DNA of 64,000 nucleotides from Streptomyces paludis (GTDB lineage Bacteria; Actinomycetota; Actinomycetes; Streptomycetales; Streptomycetaceae), in assembly GCF_003344965.1 (NCBI RefSeq), contig NZ_CP031194.1, positions 1,178,001-1,242,000 of the forward strand, in the 5' to 3' direction. Below are positions 33,859 to 43,338 of the stretch, in pieces. The notes beneath the pieces are model-generated. The model was not told the origin of the DNA and did no database searches. It worked only from the letters and a program-made list of their open reading frames with translations. The translations under genes were made by a program, and so were the position numbers. Every line of letters begins with the position of its first letter. Position 1 is the stretch's first letter.

Positions 33859-35103
33859 ATGGAACACCTCACGCTGCTGCTCGCGATCGTGATCGTGACA
33901 GCCCTTGTGTTCGATTTCACTAATGGTTTCCACGACACCGCCAACGCGATGGCCACCACCATCTCGACCGGTGCGATGAAGCCCAAGGCCGCGGTCGCCA
34001 TGTCCGCGGTCCTGAATCTCGTCGGCGCGTTCCTGTCGGTGGAGGTCGCCAAGACGATCTCCGGCGGCCTGATCAACGAGCAGGGCATCAGAACAGAAGT
34101 GATCTTCGCGGCGCTGGTCGGCGCCATTCTGTGGAATCTCTTCACCTGGCTGCTCGGTCTCCCCTCCAGCTCGTCGCACGCGCTCTTCGGCGGGCTGATC
34201 GGCGCGACCCTGATGTCGGTGGGCACCTCCGGTGTCAACGGCGGGGTCGTCATCACGAAGATCCTGATCCCGGCGCTCGCCGCGCCGGTCGTCGCGGGCC
34301 TGGCGGCGATGCTGGCCACGAAGCTGACGTACCGCATCGGCCGGAACAGCGACGAGAAGTCCACCGCGAAGGGCTACCGGGCGGGCCAGATCGCCTCCGC
34401 CGGTCTGGTCTCGCTCGCGCACGGCACCAACGACGCGCAGAAGACCATGGGTGTCATCACCCTGGCGCTGGTGACCGGCGGGGTCCTCGCCCCCGGCGCC
34501 AACCCGCCGGTGTGGGTCATCGTCTCGGCGGGTGTGGCGATCGCGCTCGGTACGTACCTCGGCGGCTGGCGCATCATCCGCACCATGGGCACCGGCCTCA
34601 CCGACCTCCAGCCGCAGCAGGGCTTCGCCGCGCAGACCAGCGCCGCGACGGTCATCCTGGCCTCCTCGCACCTGGGCTTCTCGCTCTCCACCACCCAGTC
34701 CTGCTCCGGCGCCGTGATGGGCGCCGGGCTCGGCCGCAAGGGCGGGGTGGTCCGCTGGTCCACCGCGAGCCGGATGTTCATCGCCTGGGGGCTGACGCTG
34801 CCGGCCGCAGGTCTGGTCGCCGCGGGCGCCGAGTTCCTGACCGGGCAGGGCGACTGGGGTGTCGCGCTCGTCGCGGTGCTGCTGGTGACGATCTCCGGCG
34901 GGATCTACCTCGCCTCGCGGCGCCGCCCGGTCGACCACACCAACGTCAACGCCACCGAGGGCGCCACCGAGCCGGCCGAGCCGGCGACGGAGACCGCCCC
35001 CGCCACCGTCCTCACGGACGTGTCCGGCCTCTCGGCCACCATCCCCGCCCCCGTCCCCACCGGCACCACCACCGAGCCGGCACGCAAGGAAGTCATCGCA
35101 TGA
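33859..35103 (+). CDS. pitH2: Inorganic phosphate transporter, PiT family
   Basis: A 414-aa low-affinity phosphate:cation symporter with about 10 transmembrane helices. Both PiT signature repeats are visible: DFTNGFHDTANAMATTISTGAMKP near the N-terminus and GLVSLAHGTNDAQKTMGVITLAL in the second half, plus WLLGLPSSSSHALFGGLIGA and GFSLSTTQSCSGAVMGAG. A Thr/Glu/Ala/Pro-rich tail ends the protein. ATG 33859 opens the conserved MEHLTLLLAI; ATG 33829 would add 10 residues. A PHO box lies upstream. From memory it corresponds to S. coelicolor SCO1845 (PitH2). Confidence 0.93.
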   Translation: MEHLTLLLAIVIVTALVFDFTNGFHDTANAMATTISTGAMKPKAAVAMSAVLNLVGAFLSVEVAKTISGGLINEQGIRTEVIFAALVGAILWNLFTWLLGLPSSSSHALFGGLIGATLMSVGTSGVNGGVVITKILIPALAAPVVAGLAAMLATKLTYRIGRNSDEKSTAKGYRAGQIASAGLVSLAHGTNDAQKTMGVITLALVTGGVLAPGANPPVWVIVSAGVAIALGTYLGGWRIIRTMGTGLTDLQPQQGFAAQTSAATVILASSHLGFSLSTTQSCSGAVMGAGLGRKGGVVRWSTASRMFIAWGLTLPAAGLVAAGAEFLTGQGDWGVALVAVLLVTISGGIYLASRRRPVDHTNVNATEGATEPAEPATETAPATVLTDVSGLSATIPAPVPTGTTTEPARKEVIA

Positions 35104-35339
35104 ACATCGACTGGGCAGCGCTCGGCTCCGTCTTCGGCGTCAGCCTTGTGGCGACCGTCGCCCTCGTGGGCCTGTTCACCCTCGGCATCGTCGGTCTCGC
35201 CCAGCGGGAGACGGGCGGCGAGAGCGGTACGGGAGGTACCGGCGGCCCGGCGGTCTCGGTCCGTTCGGCGGGCGCGTACCTCTGCTTCGCGCTCTGCGTG
35301 GCGGCCGTGGCGTACGGGATCTATCTGATCGTGGCCTGA
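35100..35339 (+). CDS. Small membrane protein coupled to pitH2
   Basis: A 79-aa protein with two transmembrane helices separated by a Gly/Thr-rich loop. Its ATG overlaps the pitH2 stop (ATGA), so it is translationally coupled and under the same PHO box. A similar gene follows pitH2 in other streptomycetes as I recall. It is probably a small accessory subunit of the phosphate carrier; its function is not established. Confidence 0.8.
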   Translation: MNIDWAALGSVFGVSLVATVALVGLFTLGIVGLAQRETGGESGTGGTGGPAVSVRSAGAYLCFALCVAAVAYGIYLIVA

Positions 35340-35439
35340 CGGTCGCCGGGCGTCCGAGTGGGCCTCGGCACACTGTCCCCGCGCAGGTCAAGGCAGAGTT
35401 GACGGGCCCTGAACGGCGTGGTGGACTGCCGGGGCCATA

Positions 35440-35550
35440 CACGGCGGCAGAAGAGGAAGCCGGTGCGAATCCGGCGCGGTCCCGCCACTGTCACCGGGGA
35501 GCCCGTCCACGACGGGCGCTCCCGGGAGCCAGGAACTCCTGCCGCCGCGT
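35440..35550 (+). promoter_or_regulatory. Cobalamin riboswitch
   Basis: The conserved core AGGAAGCCGGTGCGAATCCG is followed by GCGCGGTCCCGCCACTGT (the B12 box GCCACTG), and then GAGCCAGGAACTCCTGCCGCC, the typical end. P1 pairs GGCGGCAG (35443-35450) with CTGCCGCC (35539-35546). It lies 44 nt ahead of cbiB and should repress the downstream cobalamin genes when adenosylcobalamin is plentiful. Flanking 5' structure may extend leftward. Confidence 0.93.
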
Positions 35551-35593
35551 CACGTCGAGCCGGGGCGCGGACCCTGAGTGAGGACATTTCGCC

Positions 35594-36682
35594 ATGCCTG
35601 GCTGCGGTTCCGCCGCCGTGCGCGGACCGAGTGCCGTACGGGCGCCCGCCGGCGCTCCCCTCGGACGCGCTCTCCCCGGACGCGCTCCCCTCGGACGCGC
35701 TCCCCTTGGGCGTACCGCCCTCTCCCCCGTCGCCCTCGGCCTCGCCGCCGGATTCCTCGCCGACCGGCTCTTCGGTGATCCGCGCCGGGGCCATCCCGTC
35801 GCCGCGTTCGGCCGGGCGGCCGGGGCCGTGGAGCGCGTGCTGTGGCGCGACGACCGGGGCCGGGGCGCGCTGCACACCGCCGTCTGCGCCGGTGGCGCCG
35901 CCGGGCTGGCCGCGCTGGCGGCCCGTACCGTACGCGGCCTTCCCGCCGCGGCGACCGTGCTCGCCGCCGCCGCGACCTGGACCGTGATCGGCGGCACCTC
36001 GCTGGGCCGGGAGGCGCGGACCATCGGCGGCGCGCTCGCGGCCGGGGACACCGAGGCGGCCCGGGAGCGGCTGCCGCATCTGTGCGGGCGCGATCCGCAG
36101 GCGCTGGACGACCAGCAGATCGCGCGCGCCGTCGTGGAGTCCGTCGCCGAGAACACCTCCGACGCGGTGGTCGGCGCGCTGGTGTGGGGGGCGGTCGCCG
36201 GGGTGCCGGGGCTGGTCGCGTTCCGGGCGGTGAACACGCTGGACGCGATGGTCGGCCACCGGTCGCCCCGCTACCTGCGGTTCGGCTGGGCCGCCGCCCG
36301 CCTCGACGATGTCGCGGGCTGGCCGGGCGCCCGGCTGACGGCCGCGCTGGCGATCGCCGCGGGCGGCGACCCCCGGGGCGCCGTACGGGCCGTACGGGCG
36401 GACGCCGCGAAGCACCCGAGCCCCAACGCGGGCCCGGTCGAGGCGTCGTTCGCCGGCGCGCTGGGCGTACGCCTGGGCGGGACGCTGGCGTACGGCGGCC
36501 GGGTCGAGCACCGGCCGGTGCTCAACGGCGGCGGGCGGCCGGTGGAGGTCGCGGACATCGAGCGGGCGGTCCGGCTCTCGCACCGGGTGAACGTGCTCGC
36601 GCTCGCGGCGGGCGTGGCCGGGCGCGCCGCGTACGGGCTGCTGAGGTCACGGGGACGGGCGAAGGGACGGGGGCGCCGATGA
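35594..36682 (+). CDS. cbiB: Adenosylcobinamide-phosphate synthase (CbiB/CobD)
   Basis: A 362-aa membrane enzyme that joins aminopropanol (phosphate) to adenosylcobyric acid. Family landmarks: [70 protein letters not shown], and [20 protein letters not shown]. The first 40 residues form an odd extension with a repeated (L)GRAPLGR pattern encoded by a 15-bp tandem repeat (about 35658-35706). GAGGAC precedes the ATG. The stop overlaps the cobQ ATG (ATGA). First gene behind the B12 riboswitch. Confidence 0.92.
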   Translation: MPGCGSAAVRGPSAVRAPAGAPLGRALPGRAPLGRAPLGRTALSPVALGLAAGFLADRLFGDPRRGHPVAAFGRAAGAVERVLWRDDRGRGALHTAVCAGGAAGLAALAARTVRGLPAAATVLAAAATWTVIGGTSLGREARTIGGALAAGDTEAARERLPHLCGRDPQALDDQQIARAVVESVAENTSDAVVGALVWGAVAGVPGLVAFRAVNTLDAMVGHRSPRYLRFGWAAARLDDVAGWPGARLTAALAIAAGGDPRGAVRAVRADAAKHPSPNAGPVEASFAGALGVRLGGTLAYGGRVEHRPVLNGGGRPVEVADIERAVRLSHRVNVLALAAGVAGRAAYGLLRSRGRAKGRGRR

Positions 36683-38211
36683 CCGGCGGCGGACTGCTGG
36701 TGGCCGGGACCACCTCGGACGCGGGCAAGAGCGTGGTCACGGCGGGGATCTGCCGGTGGCTGGTGCGCCAGGGTGTGAAGGTCGCGCCGTTCAAGGGGCA
36801 GAACATGTCCCTGAACTCGTTCGTGACGCGCGAGGGCGCCGAGATCGGCCGTGCGCAGGCGATGCAGGCGCAGGCGTGCCGGGTGGAGCCGACCGCGCTG
36901 ATGAATCCCGTCCTGCTCAAGCCGGGCAGCGACCGCAGCAGCCAGGTGGTGCTGATGGGGCGGCCGGTGGGCGAGCTGAGCGCCACGGAGTACGTGGGCG
37001 GGCGGCGCGAGGCGCTGCTCGGGACCGTACTGGAGTGTCTGGCCGAGCTGCGTGCCACGTACGACGCGGTGATCTGCGAGGGCGCGGGCTCCCCGGCGGA
37101 GATCAATCTGCGCCGCACCGACCTGGTGAACATGGGGATCGCGCGGGCCGCCCGGCTGCCGGTGATGGTGGTCGGGGACATCGACCGGGGCGGGGTCTTC
37201 GCGTCGTTCTTCGGTACGACGGCGCTGCTGTCCCCGGCGGACCAGGAGCTGGTCGCGGGCTATCTCGTGAACAAGTTCCGGGGTGATGTGTCGCTGCTGG
37301 AGCCCGGGCTGGAGATGCTGCGCGGGCTGACCGGGCGGGCGACGCTCGGGGTGCTGCCCTTCCGGCACGGGCTGGGCATCGACGAGGAGGACGGGCTGCG
37401 CGTCTCGATGCGTGGTGCCGTACGCGAGTCGGTGGTGGCGCCCCCGCACGGGGACGATGTGCTGCGGGTCGCGGTCTGCGCCGTACCGCTGATGTCGAAC
37501 TTCACGGATGTGGACGCGCTGGCGGCCGAACCCGGGGTCGTGGTGCGGTTCGTGGACCGGCCCGAAGAGCTGGCCGACGCCGATCTGGTGGTCGTGCCGG
37601 GCACCCGCGGTACGGTCCGCGCGCTGGCGTGGCTGCGGGAGCGCGGGCTCGCCGACGCGCTCGCCCGGCGCGCCGCCGAGGGCCGTCCCGTGCTGGGCAT
37701 CTGCGGCGGCTACCAGCTGCTGGGCGAGCGGATCGACGACGAGGTGGAGTCCCGGGCGGGCACGGTGGCGGGGCTCGGGCTGCTGCCCGTACGGGTCCGC
37801 TTCGCGCCGGAGAAGACGCTGGCCAGGCCGGTCGGGGTGGCACTCGGCGAGAGCGTCGAGGGGTACGAGATCCACCACGGTGTGGCGGAGGTGTACGGCG
37901 GCGAGCCCTTTGTCGTGGACGCGGCGGGCGGGGCGCTGGACGGCTGCCGGGTGGGGTCCGTCCAGGGCACGCACTGGCACGGGGCGCTGGAGAGCGACGC
38001 GTTCCGGCGGGCGTTCCTGACGGAGGTGGCGCGGGCGGCCGGCCGGCGTTTCGTCCCGGCGCCCGGTACGAGCTTCGGCGCGCTGCGCGAGGAGCAGCTT
38101 GATCTGCTCGGCGATCTGATCGAGGAGCACGCGGACACGGACGCGCTGCTGCGGCTGATCGAGGAGGGGGCGCCCGCGGGACTGCCCTTCATTCCCCCGG
38201 GGGCCCCGTGA
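36679..38211 (+). CDS. cobQ: Cobyric acid synthase
   Basis: A 510-aa ATP- and glutamine-dependent enzyme that amidates side chains b, d, e and g of adenosylcobyrinic a,c-diamide. The N-terminal dethiobiotin-synthetase-like domain shows [11 protein letters not shown] and [10 protein letters not shown]; the C-terminal class I amidotransferase domain has the nucleophile in [12 protein letters not shown] and the VQGTHWHG catalytic His. It overlaps cbiB by 4 nt, and the chelatase gene starts 28 nt after it. Confidence 0.95.
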   Translation: MTGGGLLVAGTTSDAGKSVVTAGICRWLVRQGVKVAPFKGQNMSLNSFVTREGAEIGRAQAMQAQACRVEPTALMNPVLLKPGSDRSSQVVLMGRPVGELSATEYVGGRREALLGTVLECLAELRATYDAVICEGAGSPAEINLRRTDLVNMGIARAARLPVMVVGDIDRGGVFASFFGTTALLSPADQELVAGYLVNKFRGDVSLLEPGLEMLRGLTGRATLGVLPFRHGLGIDEEDGLRVSMRGAVRESVVAPPHGDDVLRVAVCAVPLMSNFTDVDALAAEPGVVVRFVDRPEELADADLVVVPGTRGTVRALAWLRERGLADALARRAAEGRPVLGICGGYQLLGERIDDEVESRAGTVAGLGLLPVRVRFAPEKTLARPVGVALGESVEGYEIHHGVAEVYGGEPFVVDAAGGALDGCRVGSVQGTHWHGALESDAFRRAFLTEVARAAGRRFVPAPGTSFGALREEQLDLLGDLIEEHADTDALLRLIEEGAPAGLPFIPPGAP

Positions 38212-38239
38212 CCACCATCTTCGAAGGAGCGAGCAGCAT

Positions 38240-40396
38240 ATGAGCACCCCTTTTCCGTTCACCGCCGTCGTGGGGATGGCCGATCTGCGCCTCGCCCTGC
38301 TGCTGAACGCGGTCAGCCCGGCGGTCGGCGGCGTTCTTGTCCGGGGTGAGAAGGGCACGGCGAAGTCCACGGCCGTACGGGCCCTCTCGGCGCTGCTGCC
38401 GGAGCTGGCGGTCGTGCCGGGCTGCCGGTTCAGCTGCGATCCGGCGGCGCCCGACCCGGGGTGCCCGGACGGGCCGCACGAGCCGGGCGCGGGCGCGGCG
38501 CGGCCGGCGCGGGTGGTCGAGCTGCCGGTGGGCGCCTCCGAGGACCGGCTGGTGGGCGCGCTGGACATCGAGCGGGCGCTGTCGGAGGGCGTGAAGGCGT
38601 TCGAGCCGGGGCTGCTCGCGGACGCGCACCGCGGGGTGCTCTACGTCGACGAGGTCAATCTTCTGCACGACCATCTGATCGATGTGCTGCTGGACGCCGC
38701 CGCGATGGGCGCCTCGTACGTGGAGCGCGAGGGCGTCTCCGTACGGCACGCGGCGCGCTTCCTGCTCGTCGGGACGATGAACCCCGAGGAGGGCGAGCTG
38801 CGTCCGCAGCTGCTGGACCGCTTCGGGCTGACCGTGGAGGTCAAGGCGTCGCGCGAGCCGGAGCTGCGGGTGGAGGTGGTCCGGCGGCGGATCGCGTACG
38901 AGGACGATCCGGCGGGCTTCGCCGCGCGCTGGGCCGGTGAGGAGAGCGGGCTGCGGGAGCGGATCGCCGCCGCGCGGGCGCTGCTGCCCGAGGTGCGGCT
39001 CGGGGACACGGCGCTGCTCCAGATCGCCGCGACCTGCGCCGCGTTCGAGGTGGACGGGATGCGCGCGGACATCGTGATGGCGCGGACGGCGACGGCGCTG
39101 GCCGCGTGGGCGGGGCGGACGGACGTGCTGGCCGAGGACGTACGGCAGGCGGCGCTGCTGGCGCTGCCGCACCGGCGGCGGCGCAATCCGTTCGACGCGC
39201 CGGGGATCGACGAGGACAAGCTCGACGACACGCTGGAGGAGTTCAAGGGCGACGGGGACGGCGACGGCGACGACGACCCCGGTCCGGAGGGTGGTCCGGA
39301 CGGGGGCGGCGGGGGCGGGATTCCGCCGCAGCAGGGGCCCGAGGGCTCCGACACGCCGCGGGAGCCGGCGTCCGGGCAGGACGACACGCCGGCCTCTGAC
39401 GCGCCGGCCGGCCCTGAGCCCGAGGCGCCGTCCCAGCCCGAGCCCCGGCCCGCCGGCGCGGGCGCCGGGGAGCAGTCCGCCGTACGGGCCGCCGAGCCGT
39501 TCCGCACCAAGGCGCTGAGCGTGCCCGGCCTGGGCGACGGTGCGGCCGGGCGCCGCTCCCGGGCCCGTACCGAACACGGCAGGACGACCGGATCCCGGCG
39601 GCCCAGGACCGCGCTGACCTCGCTGCATCTGACGGCGACCGTACGGGCGGCGGCGCCGCACCAGCGGGCGCGCGGGCGCAGCGGCCCGGGGCTGGTGGTG
39701 CGCAAGGACGATCTGCGGCAGGCGACACGGGAGGGGCGCGAGGGGAACCTGGTGCTCTTCGTGGTCGACGCGTCCGGGTCGATGGCGGCCAGGCGGCGGA
39801 TGAGCGCGGTGAAGGGCGCGGTGCTCTCGCTGCTGCTCGACGCGTACCAGCGGCGGGACAAGGTCGGGCTGATCACGTTCCGGGGGAAGGACGCCGAGGT
39901 GGCGCTGCCGCCGACGTCGTCGGTGGACGCGGCGGCGGTACGGCTGGAGTCGCTGCCCACGGGCGGGCGCACACCGCTCGCGGCCGGGCTGCTCAAGGCG
40001 CATGACGTGCTGCGGGTGGAGCGGCTGCGGGACCCGGCGCGCCGGGCGCTGCTGGTGGTGGTGACGGACGGCCGGGCGACGGGCGGGCGTGGCGCGGGCG
40101 GTGCGGCCGGTGGTCTGGATCCGGTGGCGCTGGCGGCGCGCGCGGCGCGGCTGCACGCGGCGGAGGGGACGGCCTCGGTGGTCGTGGACTGCGAGTCGGG
40201 GCCGGTCCGGCTGGGGCTCGCGGGTGCGCTGGCCACCTCGCTGGCGGGTACCGCGATCACCCTGGACGAGCTGCGCGCGGACAGTATCGCGGGGCTGGTC
40301 AGGGACGTACAGCAGCAGGACCGGGCCGGCCGGCGGGACCGGGCCGGCGCACAGGACCAAGTCCGCCAAGGACAAGCAGCCAGGAGGGCCGCGTAA
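38240..40396 (+). CDS. Cobalto-/magnesium-chelatase ATPase with VWA domain (I/D fusion)
   Basis: A 718-aa fusion. Residues 1-330 are a ChlI-type AAA+ ATPase (Walker A GEKGTAKST, Walker B GVLYVDEVNLL, arginine finger region LRPQLLDRFGLTVEV). An acidic, Gly/Pro-rich linker (about 335-420) follows, then a VWA domain with the MIDAS motif DASGSMAARRR. In actinobacteria such proteins serve as the motor subunits for cobalt insertion by CobN. No cobN lies in this window, although in S. coelicolor I recall it next to this gene. GAAGGAG precedes the ATG; TAATG overlap with cobO. Confidence 0.88.
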   Translation: MSTPFPFTAVVGMADLRLALLLNAVSPAVGGVLVRGEKGTAKSTAVRALSALLPELAVVPGCRFSCDPAAPDPGCPDGPHEPGAGAARPARVVELPVGASEDRLVGALDIERALSEGVKAFEPGLLADAHRGVLYVDEVNLLHDHLIDVLLDAAAMGASYVEREGVSVRHAARFLLVGTMNPEEGELRPQLLDRFGLTVEVKASREPELRVEVVRRRIAYEDDPAGFAARWAGEESGLRERIAAARALLPEVRLGDTALLQIAATCAAFEVDGMRADIVMARTATALAAWAGRTDVLAEDVRQAALLALPHRRRRNPFDAPGIDEDKLDDTLEEFKGDGDGDGDDDPGPEGGPDGGGGGGIPPQQGPEGSDTPREPASGQDDTPASDAPAGPEPEAPSQPEPRPAGAGAGEQSAVRAAEPFRTKALSVPGLGDGAAGRRSRARTEHGRTTGSRRPRTALTSLHLTATVRAAAPHQRARGRSGPGLVVRKDDLRQATREGREGNLVLFVVDASGSMAARRRMSAVKGAVLSLLLDAYQRRDKVGLITFRGKDAEVALPPTSSVDAAAVRLESLPTGGRTPLAAGLLKAHDVLRVERLRDPARRALLVVVTDGRATGGRGAGGAAGGLDPVALAARAARLHAAEGTASVVVDCESGPVRLGLAGALATSLAGTAITLDELRADSIAGLVRDVQQQDRAGRRDRAGAQDQVRQGQAARRAA

Positions 40397-40995
40397 TGCC
40401 GCAGGGACAGCCGGAGAACGTACCGGACGACGGCCTGACGACCCGTCAGCGACGCAACCGCCCGCTGGTGCTCGTCCATACGGGCACGGGCAAGGGCAAG
40501 TCGACCGCCGCCTTCGGGCTCGCGCTGCGCGCGTGGACGCAGGGGTGGCCGATCGGGGTCTTCCAGTTCGTGAAGTCGGCGAAGTGGAAGGTCGGCGAGG
40601 AGCAGGCGCTGAAGACGCTGGGCGCGAGCGGCGAGGGCGGCAGCGTGGCCTGGCACAAGATGGGCGAGGGCTGGTCCTGGGTGCAGCGCGACTCCCAGCT
40701 CTCCAACGAGGAGGCGGCGCGCGAGGGCTGGGAGCAGGTCAAGCGGGATCTGGCGGCCGAGACGCACAAGCTGTACGTGCTGGACGAGTTCGCGTATCCG
40801 CTGCACTGGGGCTGGGTGGACACCGCCGAGGTGATCGAGGTGCTGCGGACCAGGCCCGGCACCCAGCATGTGGTGATCACCGGCCGCAACGCGCCGCCCG
40901 AGCTGATGGACTTCGCGGATCTCGTCACGGAGATGACGAAGGTCAAGCACCCGATGGACGCGGGGCAGAAGGGGCAGAGGGGCATCGAGTGGTGA
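40396..40995 (+). CDS. cobO: Cob(I)yrinic acid a,c-diamide adenosyltransferase
   Basis: A 199-aa CobO/BtuR-type corrinoid adenosyltransferase that adds the 5'-deoxyadenosyl ligand to cobalt. The P-loop HTGTGKGKSTAAFGLALRA (about residues 28-46) is the family hallmark, followed by GVFQFVKSAKWKVGEE and VLDEFAYPLHWGWVD. It overlaps the chelatase stop by one base (TAATG) and the cobB start by GTGA. Confidence 0.94.
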   Translation: MPQGQPENVPDDGLTTRQRRNRPLVLVHTGTGKGKSTAAFGLALRAWTQGWPIGVFQFVKSAKWKVGEEQALKTLGASGEGGSVAWHKMGEGWSWVQRDSQLSNEEAAREGWEQVKRDLAAETHKLYVLDEFAYPLHWGWVDTAEVIEVLRTRPGTQHVVITGRNAPPELMDFADLVTEMTKVKHPMDAGQKGQRGIEW

Positions 40996-42389
40996 ACGTC
41001 CCCCGGCTGGTCATCGCCGCGCCCGCCTCGGGCAGCGGCAAGACCACGGTCGCGACGGGCCTGATGGCGGCCTTCTCGGAACGCGGCCTGGCCGTGTCCC
41101 CGCACAAGGTCGGGCCCGACTACATCGACCCGGGCTACCACGCGCTGGCGGTGTCGGCGGGCAGCGGCGGTACGGCCACGCGGCCGGGCCGGAACCTCGA
41201 CGCGTACATGTGCGGCACCGGCCTGGTCGGGCCGCTGTTCGCGCATGGCGCGGCGGGGGCCGATCTGGCGGTCGTCGAGGGCGTGATGGGGCTGTACGAC
41301 GGCGCCTCGGGCCAGGGCGAGCTGGCGTCGACGGCGCAGGTGTCGAAGCTGCTGCGGGCGCCGGTGGTGCTGGTGGTGGACGCGTCGTCGCAGTCGCGTT
41401 CGGTGGCGGCGCTGGTGCACGGCTTCGCGTCGTGGGATCCGGAGGTGCGGATCGGCGGGGTGATCCTCAACAAGGTCGCCACCGACCGGCACGAGCGGCT
41501 GCTGCGGGACGCGCTGGACGAGTCGGGCGTACCGGTCATGGGGGTGCTGCGCCGGACCGACCAGGTCGCCGCGCCCTCGCGCCATCTGGGGCTGGTGCCG
41601 GTCGCGGAGCGGCGGGCGGACGCGCTGACGGCGATGCGGGAGCTGGCCGGGCGGGTGCGGGCGGGGTGTGACCTGGAGGCGCTGCTGGCGCTGGCGCGGA
41701 GCGCGCCGCCGCTGGACGCGGCGGCGTGGGAACCGGCGCTGGAGTCTGCCGTGGACGCGGTGTCCGGGGCGCGGCCGGTGATCGCGGTGGCCGCCGGATC
41801 GGCGTTCACCTTCTCGTACGCGGAGCACACGGAGCTGCTGACGGCGGCGGGCGCCGAGGTCGTACCGTTCGATCCGCTGCGGGACGAGTCGCTGCCCGCG
41901 GGCACCCGGGGGCTGGTGATCGGCGGCGGGTTCCCCGAGGTGTACGCGCCGGAGCTGTCGGCCAACGAGCCGCTGCGCAAGGCGGTCGCGGAGCTGGCGC
42001 ACTCCGGCGCGCCGGTGGCCGCCGAGTGCGCCGGGCTGCTGTATCTGGCGCGCTCCCTGGACGGGAAGCCGATGTGCGGGGTGCTGGACGCGGACGCGCG
42101 GATGTCGGGCCGGCTGACGCTGGGCTACCGGGAGGCGGTGGCGGTCGGCGACAGCGCGCTGGCGGCGGCCGGGACCCGCGTACGCGGGCACGAGTTCCAC
42201 CGGACGGTGCTGGAGCCGGGCGCCGGGGCGGCTCCCGCCTGGGGTCTGGTGCACCCGGAACGCCGGCTGGAGGGGTTTGTCCGGCGGGGGGTGCACGCCA
42301 GCTATCTGCACACGCACTGGGCGGCGGCGCCGGAGATGGCGCGACGGCTGGTCGAGCGGTGCGCGACGGCAGTTACGGCGGAGGTATGA
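40992..42389 (+). CDS. cobB: Cobyrinate a,c-diamide synthase
   Basis: A 465-aa ATP- and glutamine-dependent amidase of the CobB/CbiA family. N-terminal P-loop VIAAPASGSGKTTVATGLMAAF, then KVGPDYIDPGYHA and VVEGVMGLYDGA. The glutaminase half has the nucleophile region AAECAGLLYLARSL and HASYLHTHWA. The GTG start overlaps the cobO stop. A GC-rich tract of repeated GGGGCGGCG/GGGGCGTACG units follows the stop (42387-42454). Confidence 0.94.
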   Translation: MNVPRLVIAAPASGSGKTTVATGLMAAFSERGLAVSPHKVGPDYIDPGYHALAVSAGSGGTATRPGRNLDAYMCGTGLVGPLFAHGAAGADLAVVEGVMGLYDGASGQGELASTAQVSKLLRAPVVLVVDASSQSRSVAALVHGFASWDPEVRIGGVILNKVATDRHERLLRDALDESGVPVMGVLRRTDQVAAPSRHLGLVPVAERRADALTAMRELAGRVRAGCDLEALLALARSAPPLDAAAWEPALESAVDAVSGARPVIAVAAGSAFTFSYAEHTELLTAAGAEVVPFDPLRDESLPAGTRGLVIGGGFPEVYAPELSANEPLRKAVAELAHSGAPVAAECAGLLYLARSLDGKPMCGVLDADARMSGRLTLGYREAVAVGDSALAAAGTRVRGHEFHRTVLEPGAGAAPAWGLVHPERRLEGFVRRGVHASYLHTHWAAAPEMARRLVERCATAVTAEV

Positions 42390-42471
42390 GGGGCGGCGCG
42401 AGGGGCGGCGTACGGGGCGGCGCGAACCGGGGCGTACGGGGCGTACGGATGTGAGGCCGCGCGCCCGTTCT

Positions 42472-43260
42472 TCAGCCCGCGATGCCGACCACCAGCCAGA
42501 CGAAGCCGACGCCCAGGACCGTGCAGCACACCGTGGAGCGCGCCGGATGGTCGTGGTGGGCCTCGGGCAGGATCTCGGCGGCGGCGAGATAGAGCAGCGC
42601 GCCGCCGAAGAAGCCGAGGTAGCTGCCGAGCGCCTCGGCGGGGAGCGTGAAGAGCAGGGTGGAGGCGGCGCCGACGACCGGCGCGATCGCGTCCGCGACG
42701 AGCATCGTGGCCGCCCGGCGCCGGCCGTTCCCGTACAGGCTGGTCAGGGTGTACGTGTTGAACCCGTCGGCGAAGTCGTGGGCGATGACGGCGAGGGCGA
42801 CGGCGGTGCCCATGCCACCGCCGACCTGGAACGCGGCGCCGAGCGCGATGCCGTCCATGAGGCTGTGGCCGACCATGGCCGAGGCGGCGGTGAGCCCGAC
42901 CTCGGGGACGCGCTCGCGGGGGCGCTCGTGGGGACCCGGGGCGGCCTGGCCGGTCCTGACGGCCTCGGCGCCGTGCGGTCCGCCGGTGTCCTGACGGACG
43001 GCCAGCAGCCGTTCGACCATATGGGCGACGAGGAAGCCGCCGACGAAGAGCAGCAGGGCCTGCGGCACCCCGAGGATCTCGTGGCCGGCCGCGTGCATCG
43101 CCTCGGGCAGCAGATCGAGCCCGACCACGCCGAGCATCAGCCCCCCGGCCAGTCCCAGCACGAGATGGCGGCGGTCGGTGACCCGCTGCGCGGTCCAGCC
43201 GCCGAACAGCGTCATGAGGAACGCGCCGAGCGCGACGAAGACCGCCATGGGCCCCTGCAT
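42472..43260 (-). CDS. ZIP family metal transporter
   Basis: A 262-aa membrane protein of the ZIP family with seven to eight helices. The metal-site helices are clear: VGHSLMDGIALGAAF and AVIAHDFADGFNTYTL, and GGALLYLAAAEILPEAHH near the C-terminus. A long His-poor cytosolic loop (about residues 95-130) separates the two halves. Its location in the cobalamin locus may mean cobalt or zinc transport, but metal choice is not readable. Start ATG 43260; ATG 43248 is an alternative. It is transcribed against the cobalamin operon. Confidence 0.85.
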   Translation of the reverse strand: MQGPMAVFVALGAFLMTLFGGWTAQRVTDRRHLVLGLAGGLMLGVVGLDLLPEAMHAAGHEILGVPQALLLFVGGFLVAHMVERLLAVRQDTGGPHGAEAVRTGQAAPGPHERPRERVPEVGLTAASAMVGHSLMDGIALGAAFQVGGGMGTAVALAVIAHDFADGFNTYTLTSLYGNGRRRAATMLVADAIAPVVGAASTLLFTLPAEALGSYLGFFGGALLYLAAAEILPEAHHDHPARSTVCCTVLGVGFVWLVVGIAG

Positions 43261-43338
43261 AGCCGATCGGACCGGTCCCGCGCATGTCAGGAGCGGGCGT
43301 ACGGGAGGGCGTACGCGGGGGCGTGCGAGCGGGCGTAC

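Noticed and set aside
38189..40950. Long minus-strand frames opposite the chelatase gene
   Set aside because: Arg-rich antisense shadows of the chelatase and cobO genes, with no ribosome sites or motifs.
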